From contig NZ_AP018933.1 of assembly GCF_003610015.1 (NCBI RefSeq), positions 124,001 to 188,000 on the forward strand: a stretch of 64,000 nucleotides of DNA, given 5' to 3'. Numbering within the stretch: the stretch's first letter is position 1; each line of letters begins with the position of its first letter. Of the stretch, positions 43,954-52,850 are shown in pieces. This DNA comes from Zymobacter palmae (lineage in GTDB: Bacteria > Pseudomonadota > Gammaproteobacteria > Pseudomonadales > Halomonadaceae). The notes under the pieces were generated by a model, which saw only the letters and a program-made list of their open reading frames with translations, was not told the DNA's origin and did not search any database. A program made the translations under genes and the position numbers.

Positions 43954-45501
43954 TCAGCGCAGGAAGAGACCGTAAGCGGGATTGTCCGTTTCGCGCCAGT
44001 AGCGGTAGCCAATTTCATCAAGGTGCGCATCAAGACCGTCCTGCTCGTCCTTCGGCATCTGTAGGGCTACCAGTACACGGCCATAGGCGGCACCGTGGTT
44101 GCGGTAGTGGAACAGCGAGATATTCCAGTTCGCCGGCAGTTGGCGCACGAAGTTGTTCAGTGCTCCTGGGCGTTCTGGAAACTCGAAGCGGTACAGCTCT
44201 TCGTGCATGTCATCGGGCAGTGCTGGCAGCATGTGACCGCCGACCAGATGGCTGATATGCACTTTGGCCATTTCGTTTTCGCTGAGGTCGACCACGGGAT
44301 AGCCCGCCTCTTCCAGCGTCGAAATGAGTGCGTGGCGGTCAGCGTCATCATCGGACGGCGTGACGTTAATACCGACCAGTACCTGCGCGTCAGAATGGTG
44401 GGCATAGCGGTAGCTGAGCTGTGTGACCATACGGTTGCTCAGCACTTCGCACAGTGCTTTGTAGGAACCTGCGCGTTCTGGCACCTTGACGGCCAGCATC
44501 GCTTCGCGGCGTTCGCCCAGCGAGGTGCGCTCGGTGATGTGGTTGAGGCGGTCGAAGTTGATGTTCGCCCCGGAGTTGATGCAGATCAGGTTCTGGCCTT
44601 GAATGCCGTTCTGGCGGATGTATTTCTTGAGACCGGCCAAGGCCACGGCACCGGATGTTTCCGGCAAACCGCGAGTATCTTCGAAGATGTCTTTTACAGC
44701 TGAGCACATTTCGTCGGCGTTAACGGTGATAACGCCATCGACGGTATCCTTCAGGATTTCGAACGGCAGTTCACCGATGCGAGAAACAGCGACACCCTCT
44801 GCGAATACCCCAACTTGATCCAGCGTTGTCGGTTCGCCTGCTTCCAGCGCGGCTTTCAGGCACGCCGCATCTTCCGGTTCGACCCCAATGATCTTCACTT
44901 CCGGAAACAGGTATTTCACGTAGGCCGAAATGCCAGAGATCAGGCCGCCGCCGCCGACCGGAACGAAGATGGCATCAATGGGTCCCTGCTGCTGGCGCAG
45001 AATCTCCATAGCGATGGTGCCTTGGCCCGCGATCACTTCGGCATCATCGAACGGCGCGACGTAGGTCAGGCCTTCCTGTGTCATCAATTCGCGCGCGTAT
45101 TCGAGCGCTTCATTGAAGTTGTCACCGGTTAGCACGACCTCGGCACCACGGGCACGTACAGCGGCTACCTTGATATCCGGTGTGATGCGCGGCATAACGA
45201 TGACCGCGCGAATGCCCAGCTGCTTGGCTCCCAGCGCAACCCCCTGTGCATGGTTGCCCGCTGATGCCGTCACGACCCCTTGACGGCGCTGAGCGTCAGT
45301 CAGTGATGCCAGACGGTTGTAGGCACCGCGAATCTTGAAAGAAAAGACGGGCTGCAGATCCTCGCGCTTAATGGAAATCTGGTTTCCGAGACGCTGGGAC
45401 AGCATGGGCATGGGGGACAGCGGCGTCTCAATAGCGACGTCATAGACCTTGGCGGTGAGTATCTTCTTGACGTACGCTTCCAGCAACGGGGTATCTTGCA
45501 T
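43954..45501 (-). CDS. ilvA: Biosynthetic threonine ammonia-lyase
   Basis: The 515-residue PLP enzyme converts threonine to 2-oxobutanoate, the first committed step to isoleucine. The PLP lysine lies in FSFKIRGAYNRLASL (near residue 55), with GVVTASAGNHAQGVAL and the phosphate-binding VPVGGGGLISG. Two ACT-like regulatory domains in the C-terminal third (VPERAGSYKALCEVL..., FPERPGALNNFVRQL) give isoleucine feedback control. Full length matches the E. coli enzyme. It diverges from rpiA, a usual neighbour in gammaproteobacteria. Confidence 0.97.
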   Translation of the reverse strand: MQDTPLLEAYVKKILTAKVYDVAIETPLSPMPMLSQRLGNQISIKREDLQPVFSFKIRGAYNRLASLTDAQRRQGVVTASAGNHAQGVALGAKQLGIRAVIVMPRITPDIKVAAVRARGAEVVLTGDNFNEALEYARELMTQEGLTYVAPFDDAEVIAGQGTIAMEILRQQQGPIDAIFVPVGGGGLISGISAYVKYLFPEVKIIGVEPEDAACLKAALEAGEPTTLDQVGVFAEGVAVSRIGELPFEILKDTVDGVITVNADEMCSAVKDIFEDTRGLPETSGAVALAGLKKYIRQNGIQGQNLICINSGANINFDRLNHITERTSLGERREAMLAVKVPERAGSYKALCEVLSNRMVTQLSYRYAHHSDAQVLVGINVTPSDDDADRHALISTLEEAGYPVVDLSENEMAKVHISHLVGGHMLPALPDDMHEELYRFEFPERPGALNNFVRQLPANWNISLFHYRNHGAAYGRVLVALQMPKDEQDGLDAHLDEIGYRYWRETDNPAYGLFLR

Positions 45502-45703
45502 CGGTGATTGTCCAATATCATGTTCGAATTAGATCGCGGGCACAGATAGGCTGTACCGTCTTCATTGGTACCAGTCTACCGAAGGAACAGCAAGCCCATG
45601 CGACATAGAGTGGTAGGCACCTCGTCAGCGCTGCGTCTATCAACAGCCTCGTTCCGTCCGCGATTTTCATCCCACGCTGCCATCACTTCTCATGGAGACC
45701 TTC

Positions 45704-46399
45704 ATGGCATTCCGCTCCAAGACTGCTGCACAAGACGCTCTCAAGCGCGCCGTTGCCAAAGCTGCGCTGGAAGAGATTCGTCCGCTGCTCACGCCTGAAA
45801 CCGTCATCGGTGTCGGTACGGGTTCCACGGCCAACATGTTCATTGATGAGCTGGGCACGCTGGCGGGCACGTTCAAAGGTGCCGTTGCCAGTTCCGAAGC
45901 ATCGGCCGAGCGCCTGCGCGGACACGGCATCGATGTGTTCGACCTCAACAGCGTGGGAAGCATGCCCGTCTACGTCGACGGCGCTGATGAGATCGACCCC
46001 GGTTTCGCTATGATCAAAGGCGGTGGTGCTGCCCTGACGCGCGAGAAGATCGTCGCGGCCTGTGCCGAGCGTTTTGTGTGTATTGCCGATGAATCGAAGG
46101 ATGTGGCGGTGCTGGGTCAATTCCCACTGCCCGTTGAGGTCATTCCGATGGCGCGCTCCTATGTGGCGCGTGAGCTGGTGAAGATGGGCGCTGACCCGAT
46201 CTATCGCCAAGGCGTTATTACCGATAACGGCAACCAGATTCTCGACCTCTACGATTTTCCGATCGAGCACCCTGTCGAGATGGAAAGCCGCATCAATCAG
46301 CTGGTGGGGGTTGTCACCAACGGTTTGTTCGCTGCCCGCGGAGCCGATGTGCTGTTGCTGGGCCGCAAGGATGGCAGCGTAGAGCGTCGAGAAGCCTGA
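45704..46399 (+). CDS. rpiA: Ribose-5-phosphate isomerase A
   Basis: The 231-residue enzyme interconverts ribose 5-phosphate and ribulose 5-phosphate in the pentose phosphate pathway. It has [16 protein letters not shown] (phosphate loop), [23 protein letters not shown] and [14 protein letters not shown] with the catalytic glutamate and lysine. The ATG at 45704 has GGAG 7 bases upstream; the earlier in-frame ATG at 45692 overlaps that site and is rejected. It diverges from ilvA. Confidence 0.97.
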   Translation: MAFRSKTAAQDALKRAVAKAALEEIRPLLTPETVIGVGTGSTANMFIDELGTLAGTFKGAVASSEASAERLRGHGIDVFDLNSVGSMPVYVDGADEIDPGFAMIKGGGAALTREKIVAACAERFVCIADESKDVAVLGQFPLPVEVIPMARSYVARELVKMGADPIYRQGVITDNGNQILDLYDFPIEHPVEMESRINQLVGVVTNGLFAARGADVLLLGRKDGSVERREA

Positions 46400-46410
46400 T
46401 CCATCCCTGA

Positions 46411-46471
46411 CTGGCCGCGAGTTTCACTACTATCATCTGGCGCGTGATGATGGGTATGAACTTGCGGCCAG
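46411..46471 (+). terminator. Long imperfect hairpin after rpiA
   Basis: CTGGCCGCGAGTT pairs with AACTTGCGGCCAG (one G-A mismatch), and an inner stem (ATCATC with GATGAT) extends it to a 61-base fold. Only a modest T-rich tract follows, so terminator function is likely but unproven. Confidence 0.5.
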
Positions 46472-46833
46472 TTCGTTATCTTATATAGGGCCCTTCTTTC
46501 CTTATCATTTTCCCTATCATCATTTCTCTTTAATACTGTCATGCTTGCCTGTCTCGGTATGCTGTTGCCCTAAAGGCCTTGCAGCACGCTGTTTCTGATA
46601 TATCCGTTACGCTCTCTCTTCTGTTAAATAGATATAAGAATGCCGTGGAACAAGATGGCCCTAACGGTATGTCATCCGTATATTTTTAGGATGTCTTATT
46701 TATAGCCTTAATTACCTGTTCAACTAATGATGGATCATTTTTTATGCATGGCTTGGCATGTGAAGTGGCCTGGTAGTGTCATGCACGTTGACGCGATGCA
46801 GGCGGTTCAGCAATCGCCTGAAGGAGATAACGT
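46472..46833. other. AT-rich decayed sequence before the MmgE/PrpD remnant
   Basis: No frame or RNA is recognised; base composition is lower in GC than the flanking genes. It may be the old promoter region of the pseudogene at 46834. Confidence 0.4.
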
Positions 46834-47069
46834 ACGGCGGATTCACTGACGCAGCGGGTAGCCTCTCTGATCGTTCATGCCCAACCTGACGATGCCGCCG
46901 GTTTGCGGGCTCGACAGGGGCTGGTGGACTACCTCGCCTGCACGTTTCCCGTGCTGACGCGGGCGTTGCCGGATCGGTACGTCAGCAGTTTCCTCCGACG
47001 CATGCCGCGTACTGAGCGCTGCTGTTGGGCTACGCAAGCCATGCACTTGATTACGATGACTTCCATGCC
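46834..47069 (+). pseudogene. Remnant of an MmgE/PrpD family protein
   Basis: Reading from 46834 gives ADSLTQRVASLIVHAQ, then GLRARQGLVDYLACTFPVLTRALP, the N-terminal region of MmgE/PrpD (2-methylcitrate dehydratase-like) proteins. The family's ALLLGYASHALDYDDFHA motif follows at 47016-47069 in a different frame, so a frameshift lies between about 46980 and 47016. The likely start codon is ACG at 46834, placed 7 bases after a perfect AAGGAG, where ATG would be expected. Only about 80 of the usual 450 residues remain. The gene is dead. Confidence 0.75.
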
Positions 47070-47381
47070 TATCTGCGGTGTTCCCAGCTGCGTGAGCGCA
47101 TCGCCATCTACGGCCAGGCCCTGCGGACCTAATGCCGTGTAGGTGCTGATAGCACCGTTGAGGCTGCCAACCAGTACGCGGTCCTAAATCTCGCTCAGGC
47201 GTGTTAGGTGACGCAAGAACTCATCCAGCCACACTGCCACCTTGAAGCCGAACGTGGTGGGCAGCGCCTTATGTCCACTAATCGGGGTGTACTGATGGTG
47301 CCGCGCCAGCGGTGCTAATATCCGCGCCACTTGCCACGACTGGCGATGAGCGGGTACCGATAGCATCTTTGTGGCGATCAT
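47067..47381 (-). pseudogene. Remnant of a fumarase/aspartase-superfamily lyase (PcaB-like)
   Basis: On the minus strand, LAPLARHHQYTPISGHKALPTTFGFKVAVWLDEFLRHLTRLSEI resembles the central region of 3-carboxymuconate cycloisomerase and adenylosuccinate-lyase-type proteins (usually TxMxGRT...ALPTTFGxKxAxWL). An in-frame TAG at 47184-47186 interrupts it, after which the same frame continues DRVLVGSLNGAISTYTALGPQGLAV, matching the family's GGAxGTLAALGxxGLAV. Both flanks of the protein are missing. It abuts the MmgE/PrpD remnant on the opposite strand. Confidence 0.7.
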
Positions 47382-47744
47382 TCGCTGGACGGGTCTTGTT
47401 CAATGGCCCCATGACCGACTGCAAAGGCATTTAAACCTTGTTGCATATATAGCGTGTAATGACGCCCAAGTATGCCAATGTTCTGCTGACCGTTATTTAT
47501 CGATACGGATATATCGGCGATGCATATCCTAATGGGCGTTACTATTTGGACGTTATGCACATTAGATCATTGACGACGATAATCGATATTGCATGATAAG
47601 AGCGATGCGCATATCACCCCATCAGCACAAGCAGGGATGTCATCTGTCGCCGTATGGCGTGATGAATAGCGCTGTGCGGCGGTTCACCGCGCGGGCATAA
47701 AACGAGGGGGCAAGTATAGAATCGGGGGATAAAAGCGCTCGGAA
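47382..47744. other. Decayed intergenic DNA
   Basis: A 60-codon open frame on the minus strand (47378-47560) shows no family resemblance. I see no RNA or repeat here. Confidence 0.4.
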
Positions 47745-47765
47745 AGCTGTTCTAAGCGAACAGCT
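47745..47765. repeat. Perfect 8-base inverted repeat
   Basis: AGCTGTTC and GAACAGCT enclose the loop TAAGC, 28 bases downstream of the small ORF on the minus strand. It may be a terminator for that ORF or a protein-binding site. Confidence 0.45.
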
Positions 47766-47792
47766 CTCTCAATAGAGCACCCTGATCAATAT

Positions 47793-47930
47793 TCAGGCAA
47801 AAAAAGCAATTCGATATTGGAAGACCTGTCGGGCTTCTTCACCGGTCTGCAAGAAAAAGCGCTCGCCGTCATAAGTAGCAAGCTGCCACTGATCTTGAGC
47901 TGTCAGTTTGACTTCGTAGATTCCGGTCAT
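47793..47930 (-). CDS. 45-residue small protein
   Basis: An ATG at 47930 with AAGGA about 10 bases upstream opens a 46-codon frame ending TGA at 47793. The product (start MTGIYEVKLTAQDQWQLATY, then GERFFLQTGEEARQVFQ) has balanced codon use and amphipathic character rather than the random look of shadow frames. It is an orphan to me and could be a small regulator or a shortened gene. It lies on the same strand as the YdaS-like gene upstream. Confidence 0.45.
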   Translation of the reverse strand: MTGIYEVKLTAQDQWQLATYDGERFFLQTGEEARQVFQYRIAFFA

Positions 47931-48146
47931 GCGTTACGATCCTTGTGACTCCATGATTCGATCGTAAGCAGCATATACATTAATCGTGGCAACAATGTGA
48001 CGAGTAATCGACTATTAGTGAGGTTATTTCTTTACGATAGCTCCACGGAGCGTCTCGATAGAAAGGTGAAGACCCCACGCCATCGCGTTCGTGAGGTGCT
48101 TCTCTGGACATCCGATAGTTCGATCAACGGCTCGTCATGCTGGCAT

Positions 48147-48407
48147 TCATTCGACCAATGTACTGGCTTCTGACACGGTTTCATTCTGCTCGCGCAGTTC
48201 TGGCCAGATTTGCCACCAGTCGTCCGGGCGCAGTTCGCGGCGGGTGACGTGACCGTTAGTGGCCTGTTCGATGCCGGTTGCCGCTTTGGCTGACGGCTGT
48301 TTGTGACCGTAGCCGATCAGGCGCAGGTAGCTGTAAGTGACGCCTGTGCGTTCGATGGTTTCAGCATCAGCATTGCGCAACCATTCAAGTAATTTAAGAT
48401 TCTTCAT
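48147..48407 (-). CDS. YdaS-like Cro/CI-type helix-turn-helix protein
   Basis: The 86-residue protein resembles YdaS/Cro-like antitoxin regulators: a short N-terminal helix (LKLLEWLRNADAETIERTGVTYSYLRLIGYGHKQPSAKAATGIEQATNG) followed by the telling HVTRRELRPDDWWQIWPEL, since VTR-x-ELRPD-x-x-x-xWPEL is the usual end of these domains. AAGGAG precedes the ATG. Such proteins occur in prophages and toxin-antitoxin loci. No partner toxin or other phage gene is evident, so it may be a prophage leftover. Confidence 0.75.
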   Translation of the reverse strand: MKNLKLLEWLRNADAETIERTGVTYSYLRLIGYGHKQPSAKAATGIEQATNGHVTRRELRPDDWWQIWPELREQNETVSEASTLVE

Positions 48408-49553
48408 TGTCTTCTCCTTTTGAGAATCATTTGTGTTTCAATCAATCGTATGGTCTGCCACGACAAGAACGCCGCTTCCTTGCCGTGGCAACGATGCCAG
48501 GCATGAAATTCACTGCAGAACATGCGGTACATCCAGAGATGTGATGTCCCTGCGAAGGGCACCATCGACCCGGTCACGAACGAAGCGCCAGAAAAGGCGT
48601 CATTCGGTTGCCGAGAAAGCGTGGTCACCAGAGTGACAGGCACCGGATCGCCTTCTTCGAAAATGAAGACGCCGTGTTTCGCCCACGACAGGGTCGTACA
48701 GCAGTCGCCATGAACAAACTGGCAATTCTGTCAGTTAGGAAACAGAAACTGGGTGACGGCCGATAAATCGGGCGCGATGCGACATCCTCTGACACCTCAT
48801 CCGACTACTTCTGTCACCCCCCAAGTGCCTTCGTTTATTTGTCTGTCCTGTTATAGCGGCTGACAAATGAACAAGAACCTTTTTTTAGACACTTAGACGC
48901 CATACTCTCGCCTTCAGTGCCGTTAGGGGATCCCCTTGTTCAACGTTTTACTTCACTTTCGTGCAGGAGTGACTGCATTGGGTGTTGTCGCAACGAGACA
49001 TACAATATCCCGATGGCATTGTGTGTCAAAGCCACAACCGATGCGCTATTGCGGCTCATTTCACTGACTAAAATGCCTATGGAACACTATGTTACCTGAT
49101 CTTTGGGTCAGGTTGGCAAATATTGTGACCCCGCTATGTTTCTATCGCAATAATGTCTAAAATTTTTTACAAATGCCAGAGCTAAATGATCACTGATGGC
49201 GTCCAAATAAAAGTGTTAATCGATATATGAATGATTTTGGAGCGGCTTTTATTTTTATTTCGTGCGGCAGTTCGCGGCATATATAAGCCTTATTTAAGGG
49301 GTTTGGGCCAATATGTGCCGTGCATGTGATTCGCTTAATCGAAGCTGTTGTGAGGCCTTATGACGCATTAGGGCAGGATGACGCATCCGGTGAAAAAGCG
49401 CCCTTCGCAGTCGATATCGACCGTTTTGGCCTCGTTAGGTCGATTACGAGCGCGGCACGCCCTTTATCCAGTGACTACACTGCTGTTGCTATATGACTTT
49501 TTTAGGCAGCGGGTAGAACGCTGCTCCACGGACAGGGCGTGAGGAGAACAGGG
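48408..49553. other. Long intergenic region without a confident gene
   Basis: The stretch holds short frames only. One of 79 codons on the minus strand (48404-48643) overlaps the ribosome-binding site of the YdaS-like gene and has no recognisable features. From about 48830 to 49320 it is AT-rich with poly-T tracts, like a decayed island edge. The last 200 bases should contain the promoter of the DUF3251 gene. No tRNA, repeat array or attachment site was found. Confidence 0.45.
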
Positions 49554-50234
49554 ATGATGTCTTCTTCCAAAAGCGTACGTGCGCTGATGGGCGTAATGAT
49601 GGGTGCCGGGATAATTGCGGTGTCTCTGGCGGGGTGTCAGAAGACCGATACGGATGCACTAAATGCGCAGGTCGCTGAGCTGCGCAGCCGGGTCGACATG
49701 CAAGCACGCCAGATGGATATGGACCGCCAAGCACTGTTGCAGCACGATATGGTGGTGTCTCGTTTTGAATATACCGAATTTGATCCGGCCCAGGTGCGCT
49801 ACTTCAGCCTCAACAACGGCGTGGTCAGCCTGATTGGTCAGCTAATACAAGTAAAGCCACTGCCTGATGGTAAAGGCAGTGCATTGACGCTGCGCGTTGC
49901 CAACAACGGTAGCGTTGCCGTCTTCAATCCGGGATTCATGGCTCAGTGGGGGCCGACTATGCCCGTAGGCGACAAGATCGCGCCGGAGCAGGTCCAGCAG
50001 TGGCGCAAGGCACTGCATTCATCTGAATTTCGTGGTCAGCTACAGTTGGCACCCGGCAATTGGACCGAGATCACTTTGTCGCTGGATGGCGTACTGCCCG
50101 AGCAGCTGCACTACCTGCGTTTGACCATGCTGATGGATCAGGTGGCCTTTGGTGGTGCGCTGGCCGCTGTACCAGCCGCTCCGCAGGCCCAGATGCCCGC
50201 ACCTGCACAGGGCAGCGCGCCGGCTCATCGCTAG
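49554..50234 (+). CDS. DUF3251 lipoprotein
   Basis: The 226-residue product carries a lipoprotein signal: a hydrophobic helix then SLAGC with cysteine near residue 28. A short coiled coil (DALNAQVAELRSRVDMQARQMDMDRQALL) is followed by a beta domain containing RYFSLNNGVVSLIGQLIQVKPLPDGKGSALTLRVANNGSVAVFNPGF, the DUF3251 pattern seen in YajI-type proteins. The tail is proline-alanine-rich. It is expected to be anchored in a membrane facing the periplasm. GGAG precedes the start at 49554. The function is unknown. Confidence 0.82.
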   Translation: MMSSSKSVRALMGVMMGAGIIAVSLAGCQKTDTDALNAQVAELRSRVDMQARQMDMDRQALLQHDMVVSRFEYTEFDPAQVRYFSLNNGVVSLIGQLIQVKPLPDGKGSALTLRVANNGSVAVFNPGFMAQWGPTMPVGDKIAPEQVQQWRKALHSSEFRGQLQLAPGNWTEITLSLDGVLPEQLHYLRLTMLMDQVAFGGALAAVPAAPQAQMPAPAQGSAPAHR

Positions 50235-50253
50235 ATAGCCCGCAGAACCAAAG

Positions 50254-50287
50254 AAGCCTCTCTCGTGTGGTCCACGAGAGAGGCTTT
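50254..50287. terminator. Bidirectional terminator between DUF3251 and pyrC
   Basis: AAGCCTCTCTCGTG pairs with CACGAGAGAGGCTT around a 5-base loop, flanked by T-rich sequence, between convergent genes. Confidence 0.85.
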
Positions 50288-50316
50288 CTGTATTGGTTTA
50301 CAGTGTTGCAGTGGGC

Positions 50317-51360
50317 CTATGCGGTGACGACGCGCCAGCGTAGCGTTTCACCTGCGCGGAAGGGATGCAGGTCCTGCCCGTTATCCGTAATGCGCTCCGG
50401 TACGGTGTGATCGTTGCGCTGCAGCGTGATTCGCTCTTCGTTGAGCGGCAGGCCGTAGAAGCGAGGGCCGTTTTCACTGCAGAACGCTTCCAGATGATCA
50501 AGTGCGCCTTCGTCTTCAAATATCTCGGCGTAGGTGGATAGCGCAGTAGGGGCATTGAAAATTCCTGCACAGCCGCAGGCGCTTTCCTTGGCTGTGCGTG
50601 CATGCGGTGCGGAGTCGGTACCGAGGAAAGCGCGTTCGAAACCGCTGGTCGCCAGCGCGCGCAGGGCCTCGGTATGTTCGCGGCGTTTGAGGATGGGTAG
50701 ACAGAACAGATGTGGACGAATGCCACCGACCAGCATGGCATTGCGGTCGATCAGCAAATGCTGTGGTGTCAGAGTGGCGGCCGTACGTGGTCCAGCTTCA
50801 CGCACGTAGTCTGCTGCTTCGCGGGTCGTGATGTGTTCCATGACGATGCGTAGTGCTGGATAGGCCTTGCGCAGCGGCTGCAGGACGCGGTCGATGAACG
50901 CGGCCTCGCGATCGAAGATGTCGATATCCGCATCGGTGACTTCACCGTGGATCAGTAGCGGCATGTCGATCTCCTGCATGGTATCTAGCAGGTCGGTGAT
51001 GGTATGCCAGTGGCTGACACCAAAAGCGGAATTGGTGGTGGCGTGTGCAGGATAGAGCTTGGCAGCGGCAAACAGCCCCGATAAGAACCCTTCGCGCAGC
51101 ACCCGGGGGTTGAGCCCTTCAGTCAGATAGCACGTCATCAGCGGGACGAAAGTGTCTTTTGGCGGGATGGCCGCCAGAATGCGGTCACGGTAGGCGAGCG
51201 CTGCTTCCACGGACGTGATGGGCGGTACGAGGTTCGGCATGATGATGGCGCGCCCAAAATGAGCGGAAGACCACGGCACAACGGCCTTCAGCATGTCAGC
51301 ATCGCGCACGTGCAGGTGCCAGTCGTCCGGTCGACGCAGTGTCATTGTTTGAATCGTCAT
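50317..51360 (-). CDS. pyrC: Dihydroorotase
   Basis: The 347-residue zinc enzyme forms dihydroorotate from carbamoyl aspartate in pyrimidine synthesis. It is of the E. coli PyrC type (class II): [13 protein letters not shown] with the two metal histidines, [23 protein letters not shown] with the carboxylated lysine, LLIHGEV, and TDSAPHAR with the catalytic aspartate. Length matches the E. coli enzyme. It converges on the DUF3251 gene. The upstream 300 bases should hold its promoter. Confidence 0.97.
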   Translation of the reverse strand: MTIQTMTLRRPDDWHLHVRDADMLKAVVPWSSAHFGRAIIMPNLVPPITSVEAALAYRDRILAAIPPKDTFVPLMTCYLTEGLNPRVLREGFLSGLFAAAKLYPAHATTNSAFGVSHWHTITDLLDTMQEIDMPLLIHGEVTDADIDIFDREAAFIDRVLQPLRKAYPALRIVMEHITTREAADYVREAGPRTAATLTPQHLLIDRNAMLVGGIRPHLFCLPILKRREHTEALRALATSGFERAFLGTDSAPHARTAKESACGCAGIFNAPTALSTYAEIFEDEGALDHLEAFCSENGPRFYGLPLNEERITLQRNDHTVPERITDNGQDLHPFRAGETLRWRVVTA

Positions 51361-51557
51361 GGAAATCTCTCATTGCGGGTCTAAGGGGGTGCGCCTTGGT
51401 ACAAAATGCCGCACCGCGAAGAGCTCTGGAGAAAAATGCTCAACTTTCAGCGAGATATACCGAAGTCAATAACTGACGTGTTCACAAGATTGAGTTCAGT
51501 AACGACAGACTTATTGAGTAACCCCATTCCAGAGCGTTATTCAAGGGAATGAGCCTG

Positions 51558-51587
51558 TTGATACCAAGTGAGTACGCACTCTATATT
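51558..51587 (+). promoter_or_regulatory. Candidate sigma-70 promoter of the 33-residue membrane peptide
   Basis: TTGATA (51558-51563) and TATATT (51582-51587) are spaced by 18 bases, 75 bases before the small gene. Nearby, CGACAC-AAT-GTGTCG (51602-51616) is a small perfect palindrome just downstream. The rest of the 51361-51661 gap shows only the presumed pyrC leader. Confidence 0.5.
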
Positions 51588-51661
51588 TACCGGCGGCATA
51601 ACGACACAATGTGTCGCGTGTTTGCTGTCAGTCAGTCGCATCACATCATGGAGAGTTGCGG

Positions 51662-51763
51662 ATGAAGCGCCGTCGTAAACCGGATCTGGTCATTAGTCTT
51701 GTCTTTGCCTTCGGCATCGGGCTTGCGGCAACAAGCTATGCTCAGGCGCTATTGGGCGGCTGA
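51662..51763 (+). CDS. 33-residue single-pass membrane peptide
   Basis: GGAG stands 8 bases before the ATG. The product starts with a basic MKRRRKPD and continues with one hydrophobic helix (LVISLVFAFGIGLAATSYA), giving an N-in, C-out inner-membrane topology. A well-formed promoter lies upstream. The strong start signals and the charge pattern make it a likely real gene. I cannot name a family or function. Confidence 0.6.
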   Translation: MKRRRKPDLVISLVFAFGIGLAATSYAQALLGG

Positions 51764-51853
51764 CACTCCCTGATCCAGTGCTGTTCTTCCGATTCGCCAT
51801 CGGTCTCTGTGGTGCCCGCCCTGTCTTGGGTGGGCACTGTCATTTCGGGGCTG

Positions 51854-52618
51854 TCATTGTGGGTACAGACAGCGCGTTCCCGTTACGATCATGTCCAGCG
51901 GCACATCCCACGCTTCCGTCGGCAGTGCAGCTACTTCCTGCACATCATGCGCCAGTCCGATGAGTCGGGGCCTTTTGAAGGCCCGTTCGGCGTAGCGTGC
52001 ACGGCTGAAGGTACGGTCATAAAAGCCGCCCCCCATTCCTAATCGCGCACCTTGCGCATCAAAACCTACCAGTGGCATCAGTACGATGTCGAGTGCCCAG
52101 GCGGAACACTTGTGCGCGGGACAAGCGTGATGAGGCAGCACGGGTTCAAGAAGCCCGAAGCGATTGCGTGTCAGACGTGTATGGCGCGTTAGCTTGATAA
52201 ACCAGAGCCCCGGGGTCACGGACGGGCGCAGTACTGGTACATAGACGCTGATATTGAAACGCTGTAGCCAATGTATCAGCGGCATGGGGTCTAGCTCACC
52301 GTCAGCGGGCAAGTAGAGAGCGACGCGCTGCGCACGACGCAGAGCTCCATGACGAAGTAGCTGAGCAACCATGCCACGCGCAGCCTGACGTTGCTGTCGA
52401 GACGTAAGATGACGACGTCGTTGGCGAAGTTCGCGGCGCAGCGATGCACGGGATTGGGCGCAGGATGATGTTGGTATCGACGGACAGATGGGGGAAGCTA
52501 CAGAAGAATGTATGCGAGCGATGGGACGTACAGGGACAAGACGATCATGAATCAGACGGCCAGCACGCTGGGGACGATAGCGTAGGCGAGGGACAGCGCG
52601 AGAAGAGCGCAGGGGCAT
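51854..52618 (-). CDS. fau: 5-formyltetrahydrofolate cyclo-ligase with an unusual N-terminal extension
   Basis: The 254-residue protein converts 5-formyl-THF to 5,10-methenyl-THF. The core starts near residue 53 (SRASLRRELRQRRRHL) and has VALYLPADGELD, NRFGLLEP, DIVLMPLVGFDAQGARLGMGGGFYDRTF (the ATP/folate loop) and LIGLAHDVQEV. About 50 arginine/proline-rich residues precede it, which family members lack. No ATG, GTG or TTG occurs in frame between 52618 and the core, so 52618 is the only standard start. Its ribosome-binding site GGAG (52628-52631) falls within the 3' end of the 6S RNA gene just upstream, the usual ssrS-fau order. Confidence 0.88.
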   Translation of the reverse strand: MPLRSSRAVPRLRYRPQRAGRLIHDRLVPVRPIARIHSSVASPICPSIPTSSCAQSRASLRRELRQRRRHLTSRQQRQAARGMVAQLLRHGALRRAQRVALYLPADGELDPMPLIHWLQRFNISVYVPVLRPSVTPGLWFIKLTRHTRLTRNRFGLLEPVLPHHACPAHKCSAWALDIVLMPLVGFDAQGARLGMGGGFYDRTFSRARYAERAFKRPRLIGLAHDVQEVAALPTEAWDVPLDMIVTGTRCLYPQ

Positions 52619-52624
52619 ATAAGA

Positions 52625-52802
52625 GTTCTCCAGAATGCCGCAGTCGTCAGGGCCCTGAACCTACAGGTTCAGGTGGGTAACCTCAAAGGGCGCGTTAGGC
52701 GTTCCGACGCACGGACATGCACACGGCTCCCTCATGTTGGCTTCCCGGGGATAATGCATAGGCTCGAGGGACAAATGACGTCCGGCGAACACCCCAGAGA
52801 AC
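52625..52802 (-). ncRNA. ssrS: 6S RNA
   Basis: The minus strand between zapA and fau, the standard location, carries TTCTCTGGGGTGTTCGC at the 5' end, GTCCCTCGAGCC in the 5' half, CACCTGAACC...GGTTCAGG in the 3' half and GCGGCATTCTGGAGAAC at the end, each matching E. coli 6S RNA. GTTCTC and GAGAAC close the terminal stem. 6S RNA mimics an open promoter and sequesters sigma-70 RNA polymerase in stationary phase. End points are estimated to within a few bases. Confidence 0.9.
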
Positions 52803-52850
52803 ACATTAAGTTTAACAGACATGAGGGGCATTTAACAAAGCGCTTTGATG

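Noticed and set aside
48404-48643. 79-codon frame upstream of the YdaS-like gene
   Set aside because: No start signal or family resemblance, and it overlaps the ribosome-binding site of the YdaS-like gene.
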